This document shows, piece after piece, positions 5,972 through 6,071 of a DNA stretch of 6,071 nucleotides (position 1 is the first letter of the stretch; the number at the start of each line of letters is the position of its first letter). A model generated the notes under the pieces. The model was not told the DNA's origin. It was given only the letters and a program-made list of their open reading frames with translations, and ran no database searches. The translations under genes and the position numbers were made by a program. Location: positions 1 through 6,071 of the forward strand of contig JBAZMG010000058.1 in NCBI GenBank assembly GCA_041649895.1. Direction: 5' to 3'. The DNA is from STD1-204 sp041649895 (lineage in GTDB: Bacteria; Patescibacteriota; Minisyncoccia; Minisyncoccales; Minisyncoccaceae).

Positions 5972-6071
5972 TGGTAATTGACATTCAAAATGACATTACC
6001 AAAAACTACAAAGAAATCATTGACAATGTTAATCGGTCAATAGATTGGGCAGTGGAAAATGAAATTCATGT
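5953..6071 (+). CDS. Isochorismatase-like cysteine hydrolase, 3'-truncated
   Basis: Only the first 39 codons are in the window; the frame is open to the right edge. The start MQKKSLVVIDIQNDIT is the diagnostic first strand of the isochorismatase-like cysteine hydrolase superfamily, in which Asp10 would be the catalytic-triad aspartate (the Lys and Cys lie further on). The following helix (NYKEIIDNVNRSIDWAVEN) fits the fold. Members hydrolyse small amides or ethers, for example nicotinamide or isochorismate; this fragment does not show which, and nothing links it to siderophore synthesis. The ATG at 5953 is the only plausible start: codons upstream in this frame contain no start near the conserved strand. 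It overlaps the GH115 gene by 19 bp in another frame, so the two are probably co-transcribed and translationally coupled. Confidence 0.8.
   Translation, partial: MQKKSLVVIDIQNDITKNYKEIIDNVNRSIDWAVENEIH

Noticed and set aside
3068..6071. A polysaccharide utilisation locus
   Set aside because: Only one glycan-active enzyme is present; no SusC, SusD, sensor or other carbohydrate gene is in the window, so the claim cannot be made here.

Overview
The window looks like a piece of a Bacteroidota chromosome. The evidence is moderate-to-low G+C with A/T-rich gene borders, starts without a clear Shine-Dalgarno sequence, one textbook Bacteroidota promoter (TTTG, 19 bp, TAnnTTTG) in front of an ATPase gene, a signal peptide ending in Ser before Gln, and a GH115-type glycan hydrolase of the kind common in that phylum. 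All six genes lie on the + strand, and the first and last are cut by the window edges. No RNA gene, CRISPR array, insertion sequence or integrase is visible.

Layout: 3-404 is the C-terminal half of a metallo-beta-lactamase-fold hydrolase. 477-1250 encodes a TauE/SafE-type (TSUP) membrane transporter. 1383-2498 encodes an AAA_14/DUF4143 ATPase behind a strong promoter that is overlapped by a perfect inverted repeat. Nine bases after its stop comes a 58-bp imperfect inverted repeat (2507-2564) with the architecture of an integron attC recombination site. 2594-2998 encodes a small VOC (glyoxalase/dioxygenase-fold) protein whose 3' end contains a run of 13 A. 3068-5971 encodes an exported GH115 enzyme (probable xylan alpha-1,2-glucuronidase). 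The start of an isochorismatase-like cysteine hydrolase overlaps its end (5953 to the window edge).

The first four genes share no evident pathway, differ in base composition and are separated by gaps of 69 to 132 bp, which fits an accessory patchwork. The one clear coupling is the 19-bp overlap between GH115 and the cysteine hydrolase, which implies co-transcription. No SusC/SusD pair or other glycan-utilisation gene is in view, so whether GH115 belongs to a polysaccharide utilisation locus must be judged from sequence to the right. I see no convincing new multi-gene system. The best leads are the attC-like element, the operator/promoter of the ATPase gene, and the A13 tract.
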